This document shows positions 43,119 through 54,749 of a DNA stretch of 64,000 nt, one piece after another. How positions within the stretch are numbered: the first letter of the stretch is position 1; every line of letters starts with the position of its first letter. Origin of the DNA: Anthostomella pinea (Eukaryota > Ascomycota > Sordariomycetes > Xylariales > Xylariaceae); the NCBI GenBank assembly GCA_963556695.1, contig CAUWAG010000003.1, positions 7,378,001-7,442,000 of the forward strand. The letters run 5' to 3'. Under the pieces are notes generated by a model, which saw only the letters and a list, made by a program, of their open reading frames with translations, ran no database searches and was not told the DNA's origin. The translations under genes and the position numbers were made by a program.

Positions 43119-46100
43119 CTTCCCTCCAAGCCGCTCCCCGGCACAGAACGAAGATGCAACTAGGTACAGGAGGGTAGCATAGAATATCGAGTGAGCCGCG
43201 TCAGCAGGGAGAGCGTTAGGTCTTGGATTTGTCGTTTAACATGGGATGGTATTGCGGTGATGGGGCAGTCCAAACCGTGGGACCTCTAGGATGAAATGCG
43301 GGTTAGTGACTAAATAACAAGTGCTGCCTGCGGTGACGGCGTGGACGGCTACGAATCACAAGACTCGCAATCCGACTCGTGATACCTCGGTACGTGGGTG
43401 AGGGCAGTGATTTCGGGGAGTTACGAACCGGACCATGGATTGATGGTGGCGTGTGTTGGTGGTGGTGTTGGTTCCCTCGACGCAGCTTGCTGCAAATCGA
43501 TCGAAATAAGGCAATGCTGGGTAAGGGAATGGAACTGAAGATGCGAAGAAAAAAGGAGCGGACGGCCAAGGCCAGAGCAAATCTACAAAAACAAAGATCT
43601 GCTGCTGGAGTTGAGCCAGCACTTAAAGGTGGTGATCTAGTCGAGGTGAAGGGGATGAGAATGGCGAGGAGAGGAGGAGACGACGACGAAGAGATTGGTC
43701 CCACTGCCAGACTCTCAGCCCGGGTTTCCGCCCTACAGACCACCAGACCACGGTCCACGGTGCAACTGCCCAGGTGACGCCTCAGGCGTGAAGTTCAAGG
43801 GCAGGCTGGGCGTGCTGGGGCCGCCGGGGGACATTGGATGGCCCGTGCAGAGAGGTACACGGCGCAGGCACAGGATTGAGATCGCTCGCCTGGCGTCGCG
43901 CTGCTCGCGCCTGTTTTTAGTTGTCTAGCGCAGCCAGGAGTGGGGCAGCAGCGACATTGGAGACAGGGGCCGTTGCAGGTACCTCCACAGCTGCTAGCTT
44001 GCATCTGGACAGCCCTGGCACAGCATCCACGGGCTGGCACGGGTAACGGGTGATAGCGATGGCGGAGGAGGGAAACAACCCCATGATACCGGACAGCAAC
44101 AAGCCAGCAACACACCAGCTGACCAGAACCCCGATGTTGTTCTCAGCCTTCTTCGAGATACACCACCTGAGCACAGGTTTCAGAGCTACACACGTCGAAC
44201 CGAGAGCATCTGTGATGTTCTACCAGTAGCCCTGCCTATTTAGTATTTACATTTTGTAAGAGGCAGCGAGCCTCTAGTCCTTGGCTATATTCAACTGTCT
44301 TTATTGTGTCGTACGTAGGCAGATAAGGTAGATCCATATGTCACGTTCATCTTGGTATGCTTCAGGCATTGGTGTTGCTCGTCGGTAGCTACTGTTAAAC
44401 ATTCCAGACTTTCTCATCTCTTGATACCATATGCCTTGGGTACTTGCTTTCACACAAGTAGCCATGGACACAGCGAGGTAGTTACGCTGCCAGATTTCTC
44501 TCTCAGGGGAGATAGGCGGGTAGGACGATGTAGGAACGTCAATGATCAAAGCGCAAGGTATCTAGATAGAATCATAGATATCTGTGGAGATGCCTGCCTA
44601 CAATCCCACAGCGGATCTCTCGAGGACAGGGGAATGAATCGCACTCGTCTCCAAGCATCGGCGCCATTCGAGACTTATTACCAGATCTAGCTGCACTGAG
44701 CGACTTTCGTCTGAAAAGACATGTACTTCGGTTTCTCTTTGGGCAATATCACCCGTGGTGATTTCGGCCCCTAAATCTCTCGTTATTATGACTGAAAGCA
44801 TATTACGATGAGCATCCAGTGAAACCAGTCACCAAAGGCTACCTACTTGTGAAAATGAACCGCAAATTCAGGTACTGGTGGCGGGGTACTTAGCCCAAGA
44901 TAAATATAGACACCATAACATCAATATACCGGGTTGGCCAGTTCAAGTTTATCAGTACCGGCTAATCAGTCTGCCACAACTCCAAACTAGATGTTCATTC
45001 GGCAGCGAAACATCAGCCCCTTGGAAGGGTTTGTTTTTATGAACAGCTTCCTGGAACATCCCTGACCGCCCGTGTCGGCCGTGGTACTGGACACTGGCAG
45101 ACTGAACAGCCCCGTATCGAGACCCTGGAAATTATGCAATTCGACGACCGCTTTCCTATTCGGGATGACTCTGGGGTTTCCCTGTTTGCTCTGGGATTTC
45201 TCCTGCGGCACGCATGCAGTTGTGGAATGCGCCAAGAATTGTAGAATAATAAGATGCCTCTCGCTCGAAACCCATTGGTATCTTTGTTTCCAGGCGGCTG
45301 CGCCCTTCATGCTCTCTGCCCCCAGCTCCAGAGTCGTTTGGTTTCGAAGTCAACTGCTCGAGTCAGGCCACGCCTCGGCCTGAAGCATCGACAAGATGGG
45401 AAAACACTAAAAGAAGCCGAGCTGAACACTGTAGATATTCTCCTCCACTGGACCTGTGATCGACTACAGTAGCGCTGCACAGCCGGTCTAGCCGTAGCCC
45501 ACATCTGCATGCTGTTGCACACTTGCAGGGCCGTCAGCATTCCCACCAAGGCCCATGGGCCAACCAAGACAAACGGATCCGGTGGGGGCAGATAACGCTG
45601 CATGATACCGCCGTGTCCATGTGGGTATTCGGCCGGGTAAAGGACAAGCAGATCTGGCTCTGATTGCATGGCCACTGACGAGGCCTGTCTCCAATCCGGT
45701 GTGCTGCAAGAAACGCAGCCAATTCGCTATCATCATGGGGATTCTGAGCTTGACCGCCGCTTGCCTGCTTGGTTACCACTAGGTAATGTACGACACCTGC
45801 ATGCAGATTTGCAATGCACACCTGCAGACGGAGCCTCCGATAACGTTGTCGTTTCCTGGCTGGTAGGATGGTTGGCTGGGCGTCTGGATTGACCTAAGAT
45901 TACTGGATGTATCCATGTCCTCATTCACGCCTAATAATGCAGATAATGCAGGTAGTAGTTCAGCTGTGACCTGTCAGGTTGTGACTTGGCAACCACCCTC
46001 GGCCTCAGCTGTCGCACTTGGTAGCCGGCCACGTCCCAAAAATATCGTGGGAAACAAGCAGTAATCTCGCCTCCAGCACTGAAGCCGAGGAGTCACGAGG

Positions 46101-47246
46101 CGACCTCATTTGGAAGATATGTCATAAGACAAACATCGGCGTGTTATTGCTGGCGGCTACGCCTCAGGCGCGCACGCCTCGTTCTCCACAAGGAGCGAAC
46201 CCGGCAGTGGGCGGCGCTCACGTCTAGTTTGTTGTTGTTACCAGGCAGCCCAGGTCAGATCTGGTCAAGTGATGCCAGAGAGCATGCGCAGTGGATATTA
46301 TGGCTGGGCAATATCGGAGCTACTATGGTGCGACCCAGAGCTACCGTAATGAGACGCTGGTTACCGGACGCGGAATCGAATTAACCATGAGACCATGACG
46401 ACGATGTCGGGTAGGCTGGTAGGATGCCATCGAAATCCCAGGATACGCGGCGGAGGCGCGGGGGTCAATCTGGCACATCTGGCAAGGCAACCCCTTGTGC
46501 GACAGATTGCCATTCTGCAAAAGCAATCTGAAGTTCTCGAAGTTCGAATTTGATCGCCTGTCACCTGTCAGCGCCACTCTGTCGGGCTAGCAGGCAAGGC
46601 AGGAAACATCTGAAGAAGGCCACGCGCCGTAACAATGCTTCCTTACCTTACGTCTTGTATGGTGGACGAGTGAACCAAAAGAGCCATCTAGACTCCTAGA
46701 CTCGGGCTGGACAACAAAGGCTTTCGATATGTGTAGATCACTGACTCGAGTACATTATGTAAAGTGCGGGCAACAGCCTGCACTTTCAGGACTGTATGTA
46801 ACGCACCTACTTTACATACCTACCTGGAGACAACGTATCATTGATTCTCAGACAACCTTTTGAATGTGAACGAACGCAGGTATGGAGAATATTTCCATCG
46901 CGCAGCCGTCCACTGCCATTTGGAGTCGGCTGAGCCCCACTGGACCCAAACCCAATCGAATTATCGAAAAGACCTCGGGAGCGGGGCTCTGCTGAGCTTG
47001 GGCCAACCTACCGAATGAATGCAACGGAAAAACTCTTCTTCCCCCGCCTGTCTTTTCCCATTGCGTCCCCGAAAAGTAAATCGAATCGAGGGATGGAGTC
47101 GACGTCTTTGCGATACACCATGTTACAGACCAACATATACTTGCGCGCACCCCAATAAACGAAAAGATATCCTCTGTCGGCAATACCGACCCGTTTGACC
47201 AGTCCGCTACCATACGTGCCATAGCGTGACCGATTTCACTATCATC
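43119..47246. other. 4.1-kb gene-poor region
   Basis: No ORF with recognisable domains or a convincing exon chain. The left end holds the promoter of the proline-rich gene, the right end the CGR1 promoter. An ATACCTACCTGG string lies near 46817. One 85-codon ORF (43917-44174 -) looks signal-peptide-like and is discussed in the findings. Confidence 0.5.
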
Positions 47247-47726
47247 ATGTCCAGCGAAGCCGTCCCGACGACTGAGGGGCAAGCTCAGCCCCAACCCCAG
47301 GGCATGCGGGTAAATGGTACGCGATGCCGATATTCTTTCAACGATGACGAAGTAGTTGACAGCTGTAATATAGGCAAACAATGGCATGCGCCTCGAAAGG
47401 CCTTCCGCCCGACCTCCGGCTTGACCACGTTCGAGAAGCGCTCTAGGCAACGCATCGAAATGGCGGCGATGAAGGCAAAAGAGAAGGAAATGAAGGACGA
47501 CAAGGAGACTGAAAGAAAGGTGCGCTCATCATCGTCATCAGCATGTGGTCTGCGACTCTTCCCAGGCTGAACTACTGGATTGCAGCAACGAGTACAACGG
47601 ATCAAGGACAAGCGCGCAGCGAAGGAGGAGAAGGAAAGATACGCCAAGATGGCAGAGAAGATGCACAAGAAGCGGGTTGAGCGGTTAAAGAGGAAAGAGA
47701 AGCGCAACAAGGCCCTCAACTCGTGA
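47247..47726 (+). CDS. CGR1: rRNA-processing protein CGR1
   Basis: Small nucleolar coiled-coil protein needed for 60S ribosomal subunit maturation. Three exons (47247-47316, 47374-47519, 47586-47726) encode 118 residues. Introns of 57 bp (GTACGC) and 66 bp (GTGCGC) are supported by frame and family match: [20 protein letters not shown] across intron 1 and [20 protein letters not shown] across intron 2. The C-terminal half is almost wholly Lys/Arg/Glu helix and ends [19 protein letters not shown] 47247 ([10 protein letters not shown]) is the first in-frame ATG. The gene is easily missed because no single ORF exceeds 115 codons. Confidence 0.92.
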
Positions 47727-48376
47727 ACGATCCCGACCGGACATGCCAAAATCTCCATCTATATCACCCTGTCGCTACGACATCGGAACGACAGTCAAAG
47801 AGGAACAGCCTGTGGGGCAGTAGAAGGGCCTGAGTTGGACATGAGAGTCTTGAGGTTTCGTGGACGGTCTGAAAAGATCATGCAGTAGACGGATATCGCG
47901 CCTCGAGGCGGGACAAGGGAATGGCCCATTTCCGTCAGCTGGGATAAGCGAAGAAGACCGATAACTCCAACGTAGTCGATGCTGCCTGCGTCAGGTTGCA
48001 GGGGCTATTCTCTGCCAGAATATGACGAGCAGCCACGTTTTGTCATAACTAGCAATCCTCATGTGCTATCCAGACCCTGATATTGTCTGAGTGTCTCTGC
48101 GTGTTCAGCCCTTTGGCTCTGCATGTGTGTCGAACAGTGACATGTGAAGGCGGAACTTGCCACAGTGGGGTTATCTACCGATCGCCGTTGCGTCTTCGGC
48201 CTACGTATTCCCAAAACGCCAGCCAGATCGGGACGGGCGTTTCATTATCTCAATTGCTGCAAGCTCCCACCTTGCATTCGAAGGTTGACATCTTGTTGCT
48301 TTGAACCGCAAATCAACAAGGGCACCCTGAGATCGTGTGCTGGCTACTTATTCAGCCAGCCGCTCCAGGAGGCACC
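47727..48376. other. Intergenic region CGR1 / coiled-coil membrane protein
   Basis: 650 bp: CGR1 3'UTR and promoter of the next gene. Nothing else seen. Confidence 0.5.
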
Positions 48377-49495
48377 ATGTCTTCCAAATTTAATGATTTC
48401 GAGCCCCTGAAACAGTCCGCTACATCTCCACAGCGCTCACGCCACCAGTTAAGGCGATCCATCACCGAGCTGTCGTCACCCGTCAAGCTGCCCCGACATC
48501 ATCACCTCCACCATCACCACCACCGGAAAGGTCGCGATCGAGATGATCACGTTTCGGTATCCGCAGGCCCAATGTCGCATCTACCGCGCGGCTCGCTCGA
48601 CCTCCTGCCACGATCCGAAGGTACTACGCCCGGGGTCATGACCGACACCGGCAGCCGACCAGACTTCCTGCAGTTGGAAGCCGAAAATGCCGATGGTGCT
48701 CCAGCGTCTTCGCTGAGCAAAGACGAGCAAATACAGAAAGAAAGAAGAAAGGCAGCATCAGCCACAACGTTCGTTGCCCGGGCCCCTTCATTGCAGCTAA
48801 CTACAAGACTGTCGCTGTACTGACGAACGAAACACAGAGGGTTGAGGAAATCACTCGTCGACTTGAGTACCTTTTCGAACGCGACGATGAGACGCCTGGA
48901 TGATACATACTACTCGGTCTTGGAAAAGCTCAGCCTGCTGCAGAACACAATAGTCGCAATGAAGGAGGTTGCTGGCATGGCCGACGAGGTGAACGATGAG
49001 TTCAAAACGGAATCCCAGGGGCTGGTTAGCGATATTGAAACGCAACTCGAATCGTTCGGCCAACTGGACGATCAGCAACAACGCATCAAAGAGTTGCAGG
49101 GCCGTATACATACCGGCCGCGACAAAGTACTGGCTCTGAGCAAGCGAGTGGACGTTGTCCGTGAAAGAGTTGAGGATTGGGAAAGAGCCGATAGGGAGTG
49201 GCAGGAGAGGACTAGGAAACGCCTCAAAGTCCTGTGGACCATCATGCTGTCGGTGGCGTTTGCCATGATGCTCCTCTACGTCGGGGCTCAGTATGCGCCG
49301 GCGGCTATGGATGTATCTATCATCACCGAGTTGGCGTCCGGTGCCAAGAATGAAAGACCGTCAATGGGCGAGTTGACTGGGAACTCAAGCAAGAGTGCAG
49401 CCGCTATGACCGATGAAGTGAGAGAAGCGCTCAGTCGAAGGAGAGATAATAGCCTGGCTAAGGACGAGGCGCTGCGAGCCCTTGACGAGTTATAA
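48377..49495 (+). CDS. Fungal coiled-coil protein with C-terminal membrane segment, function unknown
   Basis: Two exons, 48377-48768 and 48838-49495, encode 349 residues. The 69-bp intron has donor GTTCGT, branch GCTAAC and acceptor CAG; the join reads AASATTGLRKSLVDLSTFS. The N-terminal half is disordered, with QRSRHQLRRSITELSSPVK and a His-rich tract (HHHLHHHHH). The C-terminal half is helical: RRLDDTYYSVLEKLSLLQNT, a coiled coil around residues 190-250, then a membrane helix around 261-281 (VLWTIMLSVAFAMMLLYVGA), followed by about 68 residues. The layout suggests a SNARE-like or nuclear-envelope/ER membrane protein, but I recognise no SNARE motif. The RRSITELSSPVKL block looks conserved among filamentous fungi from memory. 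Confident gene, unknown function. Confidence 0.8.
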
Positions 49496-50919
49496 GCGTA
49501 TTCTGTACACATGTCTTCTGCGTCATGCCACACATTACGATGAAGGAGGCTCGCCGGGATCAATGTTCTACAGACTCGGAGCATTTAGTTTTGGTCCCAG
49601 GATGCATATATGTACCCATTTTAGCTTATGAAACGTCTTTATTGACTTTGAGCTGGCAGGTTTATCCTTGGTTTGCTGTGTTCTTGTGACAGATCTACCT
49701 CAGGAGTACCTAATCTATCTACCACTATCAGTAATGAGCAACAAGCCAAGAGTCATATGTACACCAACGATATCTCTACGACATTGGAAAATACATATAA
49801 TACTGCGTTTAGACTTGCTACCCATGGGTCAGCACGCCGAGGCTAGTGGGATGAATCACCAAGCTTGTTGCATGAGGCTGGGCACACCATCGTGCCGTTT
49901 CCGACTACATGTGGCTGGAATACGTGTCATCGACCCCGCTTCACCTTAGCTTCACCTTGGCTGGTGAAATGGATATACGGCATCTCATTCACGGGTCTCT
50001 GACTAAGCCAGTCCACTTAGCTTTCAAATGTACTCCGAGCACGGCGGCAACCCGGGTATTCGGATAGGTGTTTCGGTGTTTCTTTATTAATGTTGGCCAA
50101 CTCTAAATAGTTGTGATACCAGGATTTTAATAAAGGGGCATTCAACATGAATGTACAGTACAGGGTAAGCAGGGGTGCTGCGCACACATGATCGACTTAA
50201 AGCCCCCCCGCCAACGTCATGTCTAACAGCCCTTCTGAGCCTGCGCGTGCCAAGAATCTGGGCAGTTGCACCATAGCCGCCAATTGGTTGCCCTGCCCAA
50301 CGGGCATCAGGTCGTTAACTCTAGCGAGTTGGCTCTAACGATGGCTCCTGATCAAGAAATGGACTGGCATTCTATTGGCACGAGAGTCCAACCAACGGCA
50401 AGCGGCACGTCTGTTGATTATCTGCTGCAGTGGTTGCGAACTTGCGACAGGATGACAGGGTAACCGGCACGTAACTCTGAATTGTGACTACACATACCGA
50501 CCTAAACCGATCACCACCTGGGCACCCTCACCCTGCTTCTGCTTCTGTGTACCTTACACGCACTTGTATCCCACCGCCGTGCTGCTTTACCTACATTACT
50601 GTACATATCCTAAGTCTATAACGCTTTTTGGCTTGTGCTCATCGCTTTCTTCCCTTTGATTGCGCAACTTCTTGTTCCAGGCAGACCCGATCCCACGCTC
50701 GAGACTGGCTGACTGGGATACTCTATGTGCACGAAGCAGCCTACGGACAGGTAGCTAACAAAATCCACCGCGAGCTCACGACATCACAGTCACCAACCTA
50801 CCCCACCACCACCAAGGTACACGCCATGTAAGCTCCAAGCTTCCTCTACTTTCAAGACTCCCGAACCTGGGAGTAGCCGTGAGGTGACCAGTCTGATACT
50901 GACCGACGATTCCACAGAG
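49496..50919. promoter_or_regulatory. Intergenic region with 5'UTR of the PX-domain gene
   Basis: 1.4 kb. The right end includes a probable 5'UTR intron (separate entry). No supportable ORF in the rest. Confidence 0.5.
50828..50917 (+). promoter_or_regulatory. Probable 5'UTR intron overlapping a start-stop uORF
   Basis: Donor GTAAGC at 50828, branch ACTGAC near 50898-50903 and acceptor CCACAG ending at 50917, two bases before the start ATG at 50920. The donor G is also the G of an ATG at 50826 that is followed directly by TAA. Splicing therefore removes an AUG-UAA minimal uORF. Confidence 0.55.
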
Positions 50920-53900
50920 ATGTCTTCAGCGACTCCATCGCAAGATGGCTTGTCCCGCGCGGCGCCCGTTCCCGCCCGCAACCAGAGCACCGCCTCGATA
51001 CCTCCGCCGGGCCAAACACTGACGGGCAAGCAAGAGCACTGTTCGTACAGCCGGACCCGGTCTACCGTGTAGCAGGTAGCTGACAACCGTGCGATAGACC
51101 TCAAACGCGAGCTCGTCGCCGAGCAAGTCAACTGGGAGATATCCGAGCTCAATTCCCCGACCGCTCTGCGCAGATTCGGTGCGCCCTTCAAGTCGGATTT
51201 TGGAGAAGTGTCACCACTCGATTCCGAGCTACCCATCCTACGATACATTTTTGTACATTTCGTACGCGAGTTTCCCTTCCTCGACAAGGCGAAAGAGAAG
51301 GAGTTCTGGCAGGACAAGTTACAAGTGGTATGTGGCCGTCCTTGGCAACATCACTTCGACGTTGGGCTGACATGGATATGTTGGATGTCTAGTTCCTCGA
51401 GTCCTTCGCGAGTAAGGACATCTCCGGCTCCGAGGATCGCTTAGAAGAGACGAAGCGCAGGAAACTTGCTATAAAATGTCGCAAGCTCGTGGAGCTCATG
51501 ATGGTGTCCGGCGTGCCAACCGCCTCGGGGTTTGAGGAGCGAATAAGGTTCGCAGAGATGGAGATCGTCGACCGAGATGCCATCGACACAGGCATGATGA
51601 ACACCATACCGGAGGGTAATTACGTCAACGGCTGGGATGTCAACGTCGCCGGTGTCCGCATCACTTCGGTCAAGAGAAACATCAGACACCATAAGCATGC
51701 GGCAAGCATTCCTCTTCTCCCGGATGGAATCGCAACAACTGACTTTTTCTAGGAGTTCCTCTTGCGCGTGAAAAGGAAGGGCGAACTCGAGACTTTTGTG
51801 AGCAGACGCTACGGTGACTTCGCGCGCCTGTATAAACAGTTGCGGGCGGAGCTCCCTGGCAAAGTCTTACCACCGTTGCCGAAGAAGAACAAGTCGGATA
51901 CTAATGCTGGAGGCTTGTTTTCGCGTATGACGGATGCTGGGGACGATTCTGATGGTTCGTCCATCTCGTCTGTGTCCACAGCCGCGCCAACCCAAGGCAA
52001 CGGGGGCTTTACAGAATCGATGAAGAATTTGACAGTCCGGGACCATCGTCGTAATAAGTCGACAGCGTCGAGTCGTGCGTCACCAAGGCCGTCCGTGGAG
52101 GGTCGATCGAACCCAGTTCCACCCAGTCCTAAATTCGACGTAAGCAAATATTCCAAGGTTGAAGACGACAATACTAACGTGGTCAGAATATGGTCCTGTG
52201 GCGCGAGGATCAGCGTATCTCATTGAGAGCGTTCCTGCGATACTTATTCCACGACCAACAGATTGCGCAAACCAAGGCACTGCAAGACTTCCTGACACAT
52301 GACCCAATTACCCCGACAGATGAGGATGTCGATGACATACTTCGTCGCAAGGCTGTAGACGAGAAGCGAATGGAAGAGCAGAAGGAGTTCTACGAGATTG
52401 CCAGGAGAAGGGCGGCCGACCTCGATGTTTACATGGAACAGTTCCGGCAGGACATCGTCGAGCGAAATGGATTGACCATGCTCTTCCAGGAGATCAAGGA
52501 CAAGCCGACCATCCAAGACTTGAGTCTCCAGTACCAGAAATTTGCTGAGTGGCTGCGCATCGAGGTGGCAGCGACCATCTATCATTTATTCCTCGCCGAG
52601 GACAACTCTCCAGAGCTGTTTGCGCAGTTGAAGAGGATTCATTCGCTGATCCCTTACACCATCATGAAGAACGTTATCCGGATCGCCAACCCTGCTGCTG
52701 TCATGTCTGGAGTGCTTGACCTCTTCTTGGCACAGCCATTTGGGGCCCGCTCCCTGATGCAGCGTATCTTCACCATGACACTCAACGACGGCATTCGGAG
52801 TTACCAGAAGGCCATCGATGGAGTAGCAAGCAAGATCGGTGACGATGTATTTGTGACCAAGCTGAAAAAATTCAGCGATGCAGAAGATAACGTCAAAGCT
52901 GCCATACGGGAAGAAGCAGAAGCTGATGATATGGACATCGTTGTGGCTATCTTGAGGTCCGATTTGATTTCTCCGGCGCTTAAGCCTGATCAAATCGGAA
53001 GACTCTACAACGCGTATGTTGCGTTCAACAATGCGGTGGAAAACGTGGACGATGAACTCAAACAAGGTGCACAACTGTTCTCATATCTCAAACAGCTGAT
53101 GAAGCTACAAACGAGACAACGCGACAAGGTCATGATGCTACGTCTCATCGAGGAGCCGGTTACTCTCAAGCTACTTCGAGACCTCTTCACCATCTTCTAC
53201 GAGCCTCTTGTCCGAGTATACAAGTCGGCCAATGTGTACAACAGCATCACAGACTTTGCAGTCTTTATTGACGACATGATTCAGGTAAGAATACCATACC
53301 AGATGGTCATCTTAAATACTGACACCAAGGCTAGGTGGTGGAGAAGTGTAGAGAACAAGACGCTTCGGCGGATCCTAACCAGACAGTGCAAGCCTTCATC
53401 GACCTATGTCAACGACATGAGCACAATTTCTACAAGTTCGTCCACGAGGTTCACACGCATGACAATGGTCTTTTTACCCAGCTCATGGGTTGGATCGAGG
53501 GCATCCTCGAGTTTCTCAGAAAGGGGCCGTCTGGTGGATCGCTGGACATCAATGCCCTCTTCGAAGGCGGTGTTGCTAGTGGCAGTCTGGACAAGGACAA
53601 GGCCATCGATGAGATCAACCAACTGATAGCGTGGCAAGAGGCACGTAAAAAGTGGCATCATGACAAGACACGGCAGAAAATGGCTGCGGAAGGCCAAGCT
53701 GGGGTCGATCCGGCGATGCCTGGCATGGCCAGTCTGCATGCCAGTGATTTTGGTATAAACGATATGGACCTAGCAGATCTCAATTACGAGGAGTCAGATG
53801 AGGAGGCAGAGGCAGAAGAGCAGGATGAGATGGACCCCATAGAGGCGGAAAGACAAAGGCGCGCCAAGAGACAGGACCGGCTCAGGCGCAGCGCTGGCGA

Positions 53901-53982
53901 ACCTACGAAGCCGGCGGTCAGCGAAGTTCATCATCTGAAAGACAACTTCGTTTTGATGTTGCGGCAAGTTTTGGCTCCTTGA
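50920..53982 (+). CDS. PX-domain protein with PXB and DUF3818 domains (LEC1/YPR097W-like)
   Basis: Six exons (50920-51040, 51098-51327, 51393-51701, 51753-52139, 52187-53284, 53335-53982) encode 930 residues. Donors in order: GTTCGT, GTATGT, GCAAGC (a GC-AG intron), GTAAGC, GTAAGA. N-terminal PXB-like region: EHYLKRELVAEQVNWEISEL, then FGEVSPLDSELPILRYIFVH. PX domain: EFLLRVKRKGELETFVSRRY, GDFARLYKQL and KVLPPLPKK; a Ser-rich insert follows. The DUF3818 region runs from about residue 350 (MVLWREDQRISLRAFLRYLF) past TIYHLFLAEDNSPELFAQLK. The acidic C-terminal tail (DEEAEAEEQDEMDPIEAERQ) precedes a basic end. PX domains bind phosphoinositides; yeast Ypr097w/Lec1 is linked to lipid distribution at membranes. 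The exact transport role here is inferred. Confidence 0.9.
51702..51752 (+). other. GC-AG intron in the PX-domain gene
   Basis: 51 bp with donor GCAAGC, branch CTGAC and acceptor TAG. No GT donor gives a join that keeps VKRNIRHHKHA connected to EFLLRVKRKG in frame. Confidence 0.75.
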
Positions 53983-54749
53983 GACCTATACTTAGAGGTA
54001 GCTGTTAGGGATAGAGAACCGTGTTATGGCGTCGTGTTGGGCTTTCAGACAAAAGTGACCAACAAGGATTGGTGTTGCGTTATACTCGGCTGGTTGCATT
54101 GAACGGACATGGGTAGAAACGGTAATCAAAAGAGTAACTGCATTCTCGGTCAAGACACATTAGACATTATAACTACCTACCTAGGCCAATTGACTACCAG
54201 ACGGGCTACAACAGTTGGAGAGCAGTGACTTTCAATCCCTTGGTTCTCATAACTGTATATACAATGGGCAAGCGAGTGCTGCCACTATTAGTTATATTTG
54301 TCATGAGAGCGCGAACATGTCATTGACCGTTTGATCTTACAGACGTTGAGTCCATGCTCAACTCTAATCATAGTCTATGATGCTTGAACGTTAACGTTAC
54401 CGTGAGGCTTCGTTCGGGTCAATCCGTAGCTTGAGGCTGTTTAGGAGGCACGTGATGAAGGTGGCTCGCGCCCGCCACCACCCGACCAGCCCGACTCGAG
54501 CCGCCCCAGTGGATCGACGGGTGGGCCGCGGTTCTCTCCCTCGGTAATCAACAAGGCCTTTGATGCTATTGGCTGCCGGCCAAGTCTGAATTGCCCTGCC
54601 CTGGGAGCTCCGGCCGAACGTCGATACATCATCACTTTTCGCCGTCCGGAACACTTCAAGCTTGCAGGACAAGAGCCTCATCTATCTCTGGTGTCACCAG
54701 CTCTCCTCTCCCCTCCTCTCCTTCCCTGTTTTGACTCACCCTGTTGGCT
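53983..54749. promoter_or_regulatory. SDH1 promoter region
   Basis: 767 bp: 3'UTR of the PX gene and SDH1 promoter/5'UTR. It contains a CTACCTACCTAGG string near 54173-54185 and the CCAAT box listed separately. The 120 bases before the ATG are pyrimidine-rich (CTCTCCTCTCCCCTCC-like), common in highly expressed fungal genes. Confidence 0.5.
54568..54572 (-). promoter_or_regulatory. CCAAT box, inverted (candidate HAP-complex site)
   Basis: ATTGG about 180 bp upstream of the SDH1 ATG. The CCAAT-binding HAP complex controls respiratory genes in fungi, so the site is plausible, but the pentamer is short and could be chance. Confidence 0.35.

Noticed and set aside
45307..45821. Overlapping minus-strand ORFs of 82-122 codons
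   Set aside because: One fragment looked protein-like (PPPDPFVLVGPWALVG), but no domain, conserved start or exon chain supports a gene.
47226..47246. Upstream extension of CGR1
   Set aside because: The extended frame starts at GTG, not ATG; the first ATG at 47247 fits the family.
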